Source: Lithospermum erythrorhizon (lineage: Eukaryota > Streptophyta > Magnoliopsida > Boraginales > Boraginaceae). Taken from it: DNA of 64,000 nucleotides. Location: positions 62,001-126,000 of the forward strand of contig JADFUC010000598.1 of NCBI GenBank assembly GCA_019722365.1, read 5' to 3'. Under the pieces are notes generated by a model, which did no database searches, was not told the DNA's origin, and saw nothing but the letters and a program-made list of their open reading frames with translations. The stretch's first letter is position 1. Each line of letters opens with the position of its first letter. The translations under genes were made by a program, and so were the position numbers. This document shows positions 25,003 through 36,195 of this stretch, piece by piece.

Positions 25003-26070
25003 CTAAAGATTGGGTTGCCTCCCAATAAGCGCTACGTTTAACGTCTTTAGCCCGACGAAGGACACATACTCGTTGATAGGTGGTGCGCACAACATGACCA
25101 CCGTATTTACTCTTTCCACATGTCCACCATAATAATGTTTCAAGCGTTCACCATTGACCTTAAAAGTGCCCTTCTCCTCATGAGTTATTTCCACCGCCCC
25201 ATAGGGAAAAACAGGTAGTATTAAGCGGTCAGTTCATTTGAATTTTAAGCTTGCAGGAGCGGCCGTGAAATGCGGGAATTAAGCAACAAAACTTGTTGTC
25301 AACTTGAAACTTCCTTGGCGGGTCGCTTATCATGATTAGCAGTTCGCTCCTTGTAAGGTTGCCCAAGCTCCCCAAGCGAAACTCTTCAAGCTCATTGGGA
25401 ATCCGTCAATCTCTTTGCTGCGTCACTTGAGATCAAAATTTAGAGATTTCACCGCCCAGTAATGCTTTTATGCCAAACTCATTTGGGGAGGTGACGAGCT
25501 TTACCGTAAACAAGGCGATAAGGAGACATACCAATAGGTGTCTTAAATGCGGTTACATATGCCCATAATGCATCATCCTTCTTAGACCAATCATACGAGA
25601 TCGTTAATTTGTTTTCTCTAAAATGCACTTAAGCTCTGATGATAATTCGAACTGTCCATTTGTTTGAGGGTGATATGGTAATGCAGCATGGGTTACATAT
25701 TTATGAAGCGATATCTCTAAAGCCTTATTACAAAAATGTTTACCTTAAGCCATGATAGCTCGAGGTCCCACAATCTAGTAAACACATTTTCTTTAAGAAA
25801 GATATGACTCTCATGGCATCGTTAGTTTGAAACGGTACTTCCATGACTTGGACACATAGTCCACACGTACGAGAATGTGCTTATTGGAAAAGATGATGGA
25901 AAAGGACCCGCAAATCGATACCCCCAAGCGTCGAACAAATTCGACAAGGAAAATATTAGTAAGGGGCATCTCGTTTTTGCGGGACATATTACGTTCTCGA
26001 CAGATCACGCTGACTTCACAAAGTTACTACGATCATGTAAATAATGTAGGCGATAAAACCCAGTTGTAAT
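25003..26070 (-). pseudogene. Athila integrase remnant
   Basis: Minus-strand frames give RNEMPLTNIF, then KHILVRVDYVSKSWK from the catalytic core, then HAALPYHPQTNGQ, YDWSKKDDALWAYVTAFKT, SPYRLVYGKARHLP, and the C-terminal GTFKVNGERLKHYYGG and LIGRQPN. The order matches Athila integrase. The first catalytic Asp is in VDYVSK. Frameshifts and stops interrupt it. Confidence 0.9.
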
Positions 26071-26499
26071 ACGCTGCATTTGTTCGGAGTAGGAAATGGC
26101 CTCCTATACCGGGCGTGACAATGTTCTAGGATATTAAAACAATTTATCTAGGGATACACCTCCTAATGATATTATCGGCCTGAGAAAACACTTGAACAAG
26201 AAGGGATCGTCAATATTGTTTTGCATCGAGATAAAAATTTCTTCTTTTGTTGGTATGTTAACTTTCGGTGGTAAGACTACTACTTGATATAATTAACAAA
26301 ATGCAACGTACGAAAGTGGTGATTGTTAGTGACTACCAACCGATTGTTCATCGGAAAGGGTCTCACTTAATGGGTGTTTCTTCTAGAAATTTAATCTGAT
26401 TCTAGATAAATGATCGACCGCCACATTTTGAACTTAGTTTGTCACTTAATTTCTAGGTGAATTCTTGGAGTAAAAGTATCCATCTTATCAACCTAGGCT

Positions 26500-26700
26500 T
26501 AGCATCTTTTTGAAAGCAAATATTTTAATGCAGCATGATCAGTGTATACAACCGCAGAGATCAATCAAATATGATCTAAACTTATCCAAAGCAAAAACAA
26601 CAATGACTCATACCATTAGTAGTGTAATTCGTTGAGCATCATTGAAGGTTTTGCTGCATAGTAAGTTACACAGGAATACCTTACCGTACTTTTGTCGGCA
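26500..26700 (-). pseudogene. Athila RNase H remnant
   Basis: Frames in order show SKTFNDAQR, VFALDKFRSYLI, then DHAA and an LLSKKDAKP-like stretch, with stops. This corresponds to the catalytic core of the Ty3/gypsy RNase H domain. Confidence 0.8.
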
Positions 26701-26749
26701 GCTGCACCAACGGCATAATCACTTAACGTCGCATAATAATTTCAAATGG

Positions 26750-27700
26750 GCTTGTCCAATCGGGTCGCAGCGACCACTTGGGAGCTGAGAAACAAGTTTA
26801 TCTTTGATATATTAAAAACTGCGCGCTCATTAGTCGTATGGAAAGATCGTCATATGACAAATCATAAAGGTTTAGATATTTTGGAAAAATCATGATGAAG
26901 CTTGATAAACAAGCTGACTTAGGAAACTTCTTACATCTTTGACACATTTTTGGTGGAGTAACTTTTGATAATCTCTACCTTTCTTTATCAAGCTTATTCC
27001 TACAGAGGAAATTTTGTGACAGTATCCTTCTTGAACACGTAAAGTGACACTTTTCCCAGTTCAAGACAAGATTAAGAATCTCCTCGCAGCGCTTCATAAC
27101 AAGTTCAAGATTAATCAAGCAATGTCAAAAGAGGATCCAAAAGCAGGAAAATCATCCATAAAGACCTCGTGCATTTCTCACATCCAAGTCGGAGAATATG
27201 GACGTAAATACGTCATTGAGAAATGAGCACAACATAACCCAAATGGCATTCGCCTGGCGAATGTACCATATGGACAAGTAAATGTTGTTTTTCTGATCTC
27301 GGGAGCATGCAAATTTGGTTGTATCACGAATATCCGTCTAAAAAACGGTAGAATGGATACCCGGCTAATTTTACAGCATTTGATCGATAAATGGTAGAGG
27401 AAAATGGTCCTTCCTAGTTACGGCATTTAACTTTGAGGTAATACATTCTCGACCTACCCACAGTTCTAGTGGTATCAATTCATTTTATCATTTTTAACCT
27501 TTACGGTAATACCCCTTTCTTTAGTAAACTGTGAGATTTAACTTCAACTATACGTAGGATAAGATTATACTGCATCCGGCTTGAGAATTTGACTCTTACC
27601 ACCTCTTTGAGATTAAGTTGTCGCCTACGAGTTGGATAGTGGATTTGGCACCTTCCTCGAAGTAGTATTCGATGCGTACGATGAAGAGGTGAGACCACTT
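26750..27700 (-). pseudogene. Athila reverse transcriptase remnant
   Basis: The N-terminal part (27501-27698) contains RRRQLNLKEVVRV. The catalytic FMDDF box is at 27148-27162, followed by GSSFD, then a CHF-like box with VQEG, HKISS, and DVRSFL with KDFSKIS near 26850-26950. FMDDF is the usual Athila variant. Stops and shifts interrupt the frame. Confidence 0.85.
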
Positions 27701-28559
27701 AATATACATATTGTCCAACTAAGCGCCTTTTGTGCTCTCAGTACTCTGGCAGTTTTCTTCACTGCACCTCACTTTCGACAAAGAAGAAATAATAACGGGT
27801 AATTCATTAGTGCCATGTAGAAGAAAAAGCATGACCCAAGATTAGAGGCAAGCCTTGAAACTCGAGGTAGGAGGCTTTTGATAGATGGTATCAACTTTGA
27901 TACAACATGTCACAGTTCCTCATCTTGCCCTTCTACCCGAGGGTATAACGTGGGGGCACATCCATATATGCTACCAATGATAATAAGTTTTAGATGACAA
28001 GTTCTCTCTTTAGTATTTGTTAGACATAACTACACTACGTCCTCGAGACTTTAACTTTCGCTGAAAGAGCATGTTGCGCTAACGTATCAACCCGCATCAA
28101 TTGAAAAACAATCATTGTAGTTGTCATGAAACTTTAGTGACTTATGCATATCAAAAGACAACTTACTCCTCCCCACTCTTAAGATGACACATCACTTATG
28201 AACATCAATAAGGGTTCTAGTGGTAAACTGAAAAGGTCTAATAACAAAGGGATTTCTCGATCTTGGACATATAGGTACAATCGGCGGGAAGATAAACTTA
28301 TCTACCTTAACGAAACATCTTCAAGGACACCATATGGGTACACAATAGACCTATCGGCTAATTGCGAAAGAAATGAGTGGTACTGCTTGACCTCCCACAA
28401 GCCCAACCTATGACATCTTGACAAAGGCATCAAATTGATACTTGCTAAATCACGTAACGCTTTGCGAATTCAATGCCGCGATTGCACAAAGGGATTTGTA
28501 AAACTCCTGGATCTTTTAACTTTTGCGGCAATTTTACATTTGGATTATTGCGGAACACT

Positions 28560-28800
28560 CTTCGGTCGTTAAGGCAGTTTTCGTGTTCCTCCCGAAATCG
28601 CCTTTTTCTTGGATAAAACATCTTTCGCCAACTTATGAAATTTGGGAATCGCTCGAGGCCTCTGCAAAAGGAATGTTAATATGCAACTTTTTAAACATAT
28701 CAAGAAATTTAGAAAATTGAGCATCAGTTTTCTTCTTTTGAAGCCTTTGAGGGTAAGGAACAGGGGGTGGGACATATTCAGAAATGTTAGATTTATCAAT
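28560..28800 (-). pseudogene. Athila gag-protease linker remnant
   Basis: Minus-strand frame with LKGFKRRKLMLNFLNFL, ILTFLLQRPRAIPKF and LAKDVLSKKKAI. This is the well-conserved stretch before the Athila protease (Pro-Arg-Leu ... Lys-Phe-x-Lys-Asp-x-Leu-Ser-Lys-Lys). The protease itself, to the left, is too degraded to outline. Confidence 0.75.
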
Positions 28801-29169
28801 GAGCTTCACATTTGGTCGATGTGTCTTTGTCTGTGAAGTGGTTTTCCGTAAAGGCTCGGCCTCGGCTTCTAAACTTTTACCATTAGTAAAAGTGGCGCAT
28901 GCGCATGTTCCTGGTTTGGCGGAGGAACCCGCATTCTGATGATGATGCTTCGATAGCGGCGGTGTGGATTCTACTTGACTTCTCGAAATTTTGCGTCTAC
29001 ATTACGGTCTTTTTCCGCGGCAGGTTAACAACCTCTCAATCTTATCCAACCGGGACTCTTGGGTTCACGGAAATGCAGTTGATCTTGAAATCTACGGTGG
29101 TCTCATCCACATTTTGGTTGTTACTCGAAGTGGGGTGGTTACTCAAATTATTATTGTAGTTATTGGAGG

Positions 29170-30080
29170 CCACCGTTACAGCTGTCGATTAAAATTGGAT
29201 GCATATTGAACTTGCTCTGTAGGGCCTCCAAGACAAGATAGAGTATCATGATTACCACCACATAGAGTACACAGTGGAACCATATTCTGTGATCCTTGCA
29301 CACCATGTCCGTTGCGTAGTTGCTCTAACTGAATTGTGAGGGAGGCGGCACGTAGCTCGGCTTTGTCTTTTTCATCGATCTCGAGGACCCGGCCACTCTG
29401 CAGTATGTGCTCGAGGATGGGGTGTTGATTAGCCAGAGATAATTCCTCCAATAAGATATAAGCTTCATCGTCTTCTTATCAGCTCCTCGGCGAGACATCT
29501 AATATAGTCTGCGAGTGCTTGGTGTCGACCCGTTATGGAAGGTTTGCACCCGAATAAGATTAGAGGAAAGCTATGAGAGATTGGGACAACTGCAGGTAGA
29601 CCTTGAAACCGTTCCCCAGGCCTGCTTAACCATCTCATCTTCATCTTGCTGGAAACACACAATGTCATTCTTCAATTTGGTGGATTTTGATGCGGAAAAT
29701 GTCGGACTAAAAACTTTTTTGCACAACTGGCTCACATTGTGGTCACGTTCGTAGGATTTTGAGCATTCCGCCACTCTGCTGCTCTCCCAGAGATAGAGAA
29801 ATACTTGATCGGTGGATAGAATCGGTGGAACACCATTGACTTTTTAGAGTAGCGGCTTCTATCTCCATAAAGAAATTTACCTAAATGCTCATTAGGGTAA
29901 CACCATGACCCGGGCCATTAATTGCAGCGCTGATTAACCGCATGTTGGATCGGTGCGGGCTTGACTCAAAGTTGTTGGCATTGATTGGTGGTGGCGAGCA
30001 CTAATGACGATTAACCCCCTCTAATGTAGGCAATGCATAATCCCTCAAGAATATGAGGAACGGGTCATCATGCATCCCGT
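29170..30080 (-). pseudogene. Athila gag remnant with a zinc knuckle
   Basis: The C-terminal part has a CX2CX3HX4C knuckle at 29233-29271 (CTLCGGNHDTLSC) followed by EQVQYASNFNRQ, a hallmark of Athila gag. The N-terminal part contains DYALPTLEGV and, further on, YPPIKYFSISGRAAEW-like blocks across shifted frames. The knuckle has three residues instead of four before His. Not a full-length protein. Confidence 0.8.
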
Positions 30081-30340
30081 GAACATCGTCCTTTCTTTGG
30101 GGTAGTATTGGAGTTATTGTTGGCACGTAGTAGATGAACTTTATTTCTTCTTCGAGTCTCGAATTTAGTTTCTAAAATTTGTTTTCTCGATCTCGGATCG
30201 AAACAATTCTCCTGATGTGAAGCGGGTCATGCACTAAAGCAACTTAATATAATAAAGAGAGAGAAATCTAGCTAAAACAATAATATAATAAAACTAGCTA
30301 AGTTAAAGACAGTAAACTAATATTAGTAGTATCGAGAAAT

Positions 30341-30358
30341 TGGCCAGCAATGACACCA
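30341..30358 (-). promoter_or_regulatory. Primer-binding site, tRNA-Asp type, decayed
   Basis: The minus strand reads TGGTGTCATTGCTGGCCA, five bases inside the 5' LTR. It resembles the plant tRNA-Asp primer site TGGCGCCGTTGCCGGGGA; three of the differences are CpG transitions. Confidence 0.75.
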
Positions 30359-30363
30359 ATTTA

Positions 30364-31459
30364 TGTGTTCGAGATTCGAGTCAGAGATTAGGTATCGAAA
30401 TAATATAATAATGAATAAGAGCAGTATCGTCTCACAAATTCCAATATACTAAGTACTAGGCCTTTCTTAATCATAATTAACTAATAATTAAATAGTAAAT
30501 GCTTTATGCAGGCTACTTCCTTTAAGAATTGACTTGAACTTAAATTAACTAAACTAAGCAGATAAAAGTAGTGGATTGTACTTAATATTCGAAGTATAGT
30601 AGAAGACACATGATTTCATCGGATAAAATCGAGATTCAATTTATCTAGTAATTCTTTATTAGTTAACAAAAGCGTTCTATCTGATTGATATTATACCGGT
30701 TAACACCAATTAAGTCTCTAAGAAACTAACTATATCTACATGATAGCTTAAAATAGGAAGTCTTTTTTAATAACTTATGCTTATTAAATTGCACATGGCA
30801 TTACCTATGTCTACATGGTAAGTGGCTGTGTGTTAAATTTATTAATTAGTAAGTAATGACCATTTCCTTAATTTAATCGCTTATATGGTGACTTAATATT
30901 GATATCAAGATATTAAATACTAATTATGCACAATAATGAGTATGAAAGCTGAAATAAATTAACTCAAGAAAATCAAATCATCGATGAAAGCTACGTCGTA
31001 GTGCGACTAATAATAAAAATTAGTTCGTAATAAAAGACATAAATAAATACATAGAAATTAATAGCATTCATCATGGCAATAAAAATAACTTGAATTAAAA
31101 TAATTCAAACCAATTAAAAGTAATCAACTCCAACTTTCAATGGTGTGCCAAAAGCTCCAACCAAAGTTGATGAGCAACTACGGAAGTCGAGAGATATCTA
31201 ACTACTTTAAACCTCATAACTTTATAGGTTTGTAACCCTAGTGATGGAGCCGAATCCGCTGATAGCTTGGATCGTGACTCGTGTAACTCTTATTAATTTG
31301 CTCATATCTTGATTGAGGTAGATGCTTGACTGGAGAATGGCGCACAAGCTCAAATAAAGCGAGAAACAAAATTACAAATTATATCGGATTAAGGTAAGAA
31401 GCAACATCGGCCTAATATGTAATTAGGGCCTCAAAACGCTATATTATAAACACTTATCA
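30364..31459 (-). repeat. 5' LTR of the Athila element
   Basis: 1096 bp. On the minus strand it starts TGATAAGTGTTTATA and ends AACACA, giving canonical TG...CA termini. It pairs with 21108-22185. Confidence 0.9.
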
Positions 31460-33515
31460 CAAATCGAGAAGCTCGAAGCTCAAGTCAAAGGGAAGCGAAG
31501 ACATCTCTCAAATCCTCGGCGTTTAGGGATCCGTACTTTGGACGGTCGTCCTCTTCGATTTGATAAAAGCGCTTGTCTATTTGAACAATTTTCTCTTCTT
31601 GTGGCTTTTATTTTGTTTCCCTTATCATAAATAATAAAAAATTTCTTTGCATTACACATGACTACACTTCTGATAGAGCAACCTATCATGTCATCTGACT
31701 AACGCCAGCACCTAAATTTCAGCATAAATCTATGTTCATTCGCTCATCCGAAATGATGTCATCATCATTGGAGCTAACTACATTTTGAGTAAATATTAAC
31801 CGAGGATTGGGTAAATTCAGCAGTATTTACGGTACTACAAGATAATATTGTGGCCTGGTCGAACTCCTTTACCCTTCTTAAATTGGATACTCTTTATAAA
31901 CATTTGGGCATATTATTGTTATCATTGTACAATATTTTTAACATGGACTCTGTTAAAAGATTTTTTAAGAAAAATTGAAAACCATTACATAAATAAATTA
32001 GTTATGCATTGATATAACACAAAAAAGTTCTAGTTTCTATGCAATAAACAATAACATCTAAATAAAATGACAATATATAGTTGAACCATTCATGCCACTT
32101 TTGATTTTTTTATAAATTAGTGATAAAAATTAGGATTACATAGTATTACAAATTACGAATATAAATATTGAGAATTATAAATAACGAATATAAATTACTA
32201 ATTAAAAACGATTTAAGTAAGTCTACAAAGAAAGTAAAATATGTTTCAATAAAAAATGAAATCAAAACTGTTGTGAAGATTAGTTGAGATGATTGACATG
32301 AGTCATCACGGCAATCATGTCACTTTCCCCTAATTACTCAATTTTATCTATTTGAATAAATAAAATGTAGCCAATATATAGGTGAAGCAATTACAATGGG
32401 GAAAATTTACAATTAGAGACATAACAAGTGCGGAGGTTAAACTTGTATAACTTTAATACAACTAATTGGTTTAATTGTAACCATGTAAAAAAAAATTAAA
32501 AATACTTTCAATTATAGTTTTTACCTAATATCAGATAATAAAATACACTCCGTAATAAATTTAAGGGTACTGCTATATATAGTTGTAAAAAATTTTAAAT
32601 GCAGTCAAAATTTGAATATTGACTAAATTATACTTCATATAATTTATAGTCAAAATCACTACTAATTGTTTAACACAGTCGAAATTAATTATCTTGTAAT
32701 CATTATCCTAATATTTCCCTAATTCCCTTGCCATTCTTAATGTAATTATATTTAAAAATCAAGTGATTTATATTCTAGTACTATTTGGTAGTTGCTGTTT
32801 CTGGTTCTGCAAGCTCCAATGGTGATGGCAATGATAATGGAAATGGAAGATTTTACATCAATTTCACTCAATTTCCATTCCCTCTTGGCCATGGGCGGAC
32901 CATATTATTCATGGTGGTTCAATGATATTCAATTGGTAAGTAAGTTTATGTGAAACATCGAGCTCATGGTTCAACTCTTCTCAACTATAATTTTATTTTA
33001 TTGACTCATTAGTAGCTAGAAGTTATTTTTGTCAATTTATTATAACAACTCATAAATCTTAGGCACTCCAAATTCGTTTTTAATAGTTCATATGACGAAA
33101 TCAATAATTTATTAAAGTCTTGAAAGACCAAATTTAAATCAACTTATTACTTTATAATAACAATTTTGTTGTAAATATTTTATTGTAACACAAAAAATGT
33201 CTAAAAAACAATTGATGTATATTTTGAACCACCACTCCAAGTAAGCTGAATCCGCTCCACGCTCTTGGCCCTTTTTCTCGATATACGGCGCTATTAGAAC
33301 TTCCGGATTTCAAGCATTTCAATGCGATGAATTAACTTTGTAAATTTTCAATTTAAGTATGTTTTAAAACAATATATCAAATATAATATTCTTAGTATTT
33401 CATTATTGATATGGTATTTTGATCAAATAAAAAAAAATTGAATGTCAATTAAGATTACAAAATGATTAATTTTTAATAATTGAAAAATAAAATGTATAAT
33501 TTTATGAGTTAATAA
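31460..33515. other. AT-rich intergenic DNA
   Basis: No gene is recognised. The frame at 31480-31689 (-) is basic and of unknown origin, possibly more retroelement debris. The rest is very AT-rich. Confidence 0.4.
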
Positions 33516-33994
33516 ACACGTTCGATCATATATGGTATTTAGCGTTAAATGAAACCATTCAGAACGTATCAGCATGACTTCATTCGATTACATATATTTC
33601 AAAGAGTGTCCGACTTAGTCATTCTGTCAAAATAGATGTTAAATTTGACTTTTTAGACAAATTGAAAGGGATAAAATTGTCAAACACTCAGTTTTTGATA
33701 TAATTTTTTCAAATTTATTAAAATTTTGGGTCAAATATTTGGATGAGATTAATTTTAATAAATAATTTGGATTAGATTAATTTTAATAAAAAATTTGGAT
33801 GCGATAAATATTTGTCTCGAAATTTTATTAGAATTAAAAAATCATCTAAAAATGACTGTTGAACAATTTTACCTTGTCAAATTGCCCTAAAACGTCAAAT
33901 TTAACATCAATTTTGACGGAATGACCAACTGGATCATTTCAAAATTTGTGTGATCAAATAGTGAACGTTTTGAAACATATGTGATCGAATGTGT
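33516..33994. mobile_element. Inverted-repeat non-autonomous DNA element
   Basis: About 480 bp with long terminal inverted repeats. ACACGTTCGATCATATATG at the left mirrors CATATGTGATCGAATGTGT at the right, and an inner arm TGTCAAAATAGATGTTAAAT mirrors ATTTAACATCAATTTTGACG. The core has no coding capacity. The long arms suggest a Mutator-like MITE. No target duplication was identified. Confidence 0.65.
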
Positions 33995-35040
33995 CATTAG
34001 ACTTTGGATCAAGAGCCCTTTTAAATTATTTATTTGGTGGGTTAAGTTCAAATTGAGTTGTGGTTTTTTGGATCAATTTCAAGCTAGTTCAAAACCCCAT
34101 TTCATATCAATTTCAATTTTCTAAGTTTTTTTTTTCTTTTTGTAGTTAGCGATGAATATTACAAATAACGAATACATACATTTCTAATTAATGTAACAAT
34201 TAGAGTGAGTGATTCAAATAAAGTATGAAATAGTAATTCTTCTGCAAGAGTTGAACTTGAGACCTCCAAGTAGAAGCTCGGGTCATATATCATTAGGCTA
34301 TTAAGCCATCGTTCAATTTTCTAAGTTCTAAGTTCTAAATTTTTTAAAATATTGATTGGTCTAGTGATTGACCTAATAACCGAGGCGACCTTGAAGTCAC
34401 AGATTGATCCTTAGGTGAGAGAGGGATTTGAATTATTGTAGTCATCAGGTTCTAACTTTTACGAATTAGAGTCTGAGAAAATGATTCTAAATCACTACTT
34501 TAAAAAAACCAAGTCACAGAGGGCTCTGTGGTGGAAAATTTACAGTTTATTAATGTTTTTTTTTAATTTATGTGTAAATGTCACAAAATAATAACTAAAA
34601 AAGATGGGAATAATTATAATAGTTAAAAGTTAAGAGTACTAGACATTTCATAATCATATGGTCAACAAGTGTTTGGGAATAACCGTAAAAACAAGCATTT
34701 GTGGCTATTTGATACATTTCTAAATACTCCGTAGAACTTTTGCATGAAATGATTGGCTATAATCAATAATCATCATGATTAATATATATGATGTGTAATT
34801 TAATAAGACTTGTTTTGGAAAGTAATATTATAATAAATACATTTTGCTTTCTTCATTAATGAGATTTTGTCATTTTAGACATATTAGACCGAGTATTTTT
34901 CGAATTATTTCATTGATTATTAAGTGATTATACGAAATGAATATGATTTGAAATATGATTAAATTCATTCATCGTAATCAATTAATTAATAAAAATAATC
35001 CAAGAAATTTTGTATTGAAATCAGATGGCTTCTGATTCTC
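33995..35040. other. Upstream region of the inhibitor gene
   Basis: AT-rich, with no coding region recognised. It ends at the TATA box of the potato inhibitor I gene. Confidence 0.4.
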
Positions 35041-35048
35041 TATAAATT
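35041..35048 (+). promoter_or_regulatory. TATA box of the potato inhibitor I gene
   Basis: TATAAATT lies 54 bases before the ATG at 35102. This fits a plant promoter with a short leader of about 30 bases. Confidence 0.65.
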
Positions 35049-35101
35049 TACACACCATCCCATGTATGGCATAACAATTATTAGAAGTTTTGATCTAAAT
35101 C

Positions 35102-35506
35102 ATGAACAAAGTCTCGTATCCTCCTTGTGAGCATTGTAATTGCACTGGAAATCGTTGTAGTGGGGAAATTCCAGGTATATATACATTTCTAGAAGTCCTT
35201 CAAAAATATATTATTTATTTATTTAATGTTATGTTTAAAATGGCATACTTCTAACAAACTTTAATTTACTTATATAATATGAATGATTCTTTGTTTTGTA
35301 ATGAAGGAATGAAATTTGAATGGCCAGAGTTGATTGGAGCCGATGAGATTAAGGCCAAGGCGACAATTACAAAAGAAAATCCCACAGTATTTGTGATGTC
35401 AATATACCCCGGGGTTTATATTATTCCTGATATATGTTGCAATCGAGTAGTTCTTTATCTTGACCGCCAACATGGTATTGTCACTCAGAAGCCAATAGTT
35501 GGTTAA
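35102..35506 (+). CDS. Potato-type proteinase inhibitor I (I13 family), two exons
   Basis: Exon 1 is 35102-35174 and exon 2 is 35307-35506, with donor GTATAT and acceptor AG at 35305-35306. The phases join (G + GA), giving 90 residues. Residues 26-90 form the inhibitor I fold: KFEWPELIGADEIKAKATI, then KENP, a reactive loop, CCNRV, and the terminal IVTQKPIVG. The family blocks chymotrypsin- or subtilisin-like serine proteinases, usually in wound or pathogen defence. By alignment with eglin-type loops the P1-P1' pair would be Pro-Asp in YIIPD, which is unusual. The second supporting Arg of the NRVRV motif is Val here. The N-terminal 25 residues carry four Cys (PPCEHCNCTGNRC) and no signal peptide is evident, suggesting a cytosolic or unconventional location. 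Target unknown. Confidence 0.85.
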
Positions 35507-36195
35507 ATGTACCAATTTATGGAACTAAAAAATATAATAAAGGGTTCTTATATATGTTTTATGCTATATCATAGTAACTTCTGTATTATTATTGTGTATA
35601 TATCCATAATCCATGCAACCTTAACTTGAGTGTTTGGAAATCTGGAATATACTTCAAAACATGTTATACAATGCAATTCTTCTACACATTTAGTTTACAT
35701 TTTAAGTTGATACCAGTATACAACTACTATCAAAATACACTTTTAGTGGTTGCATTGCACGTTTTCATGACAATATGACTAGGATTTAGAATGAGGATAT
35801 GTAGAAAAATTTAAGAGAAAACATGATAATTTTAGGGTATCGTAATGAAAAAACATAAAGTTTTAAGTTAAAATCTTTAGAGTCCACAGATTCTCCCGAA
35901 CCTTCACTTAATCCTCCTTACCGCATTGTGAATGATGGAATTATTTAAAGATCTTATAAGCTTTTGCTTAAAGAATCCAATTTTGGGTGTTTAAAAAGTT
36001 AATCACGAGGCTAAAAAACAGTAAAAAACTCCCTCCCAGCAAGTTTACAACTTGCTTTTACAATCTGCGTTAAAGAGGCAAAGCATATCATTCTTCTGCT
36101 TGAGGAGAGCTTGACTACGATTCTCAAATTTAATCCATTGCCTTTCTGCAGTTTGCACATTAGCTGATGTTTTACAACCACGGCAATCCTCAAAC
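35507..36195. other. Inhibitor gene 3' UTR and spacer
   Basis: AT-rich. No further gene is seen before the first ATG of the LINE. The 5' untranslated part of the LINE probably begins in this stretch. Confidence 0.4.

Larger units (their letters stand above)
21108..31459 (-). mobile_element. Athila-type Ty3/gypsy LTR retrotransposon
   Basis: Length 10.35 kb on the minus strand, typical for Athila. Right to left: 5' LTR 30364-31459, tRNA-Asp-type primer site 30341-30358, gag about 29170-30080, protease region about 28560-28800, RT about 26950-27700, RNase H about 26500-26700, integrase 25003-26070, a 2.8 kb non-coding 3' part, and 3' LTR 21108-22185. All reading frames are interrupted. No env-like frame was found. 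The element is inactive. Confidence 0.9.

Noticed and set aside
34240..34320. tRNA-like stretch (GTTGAACTTGAGACCTCCAAG region)
   Set aside because: A cloverleaf could not be drawn with a consistent acceptor stem. More likely a fragment of dispersed repeat.
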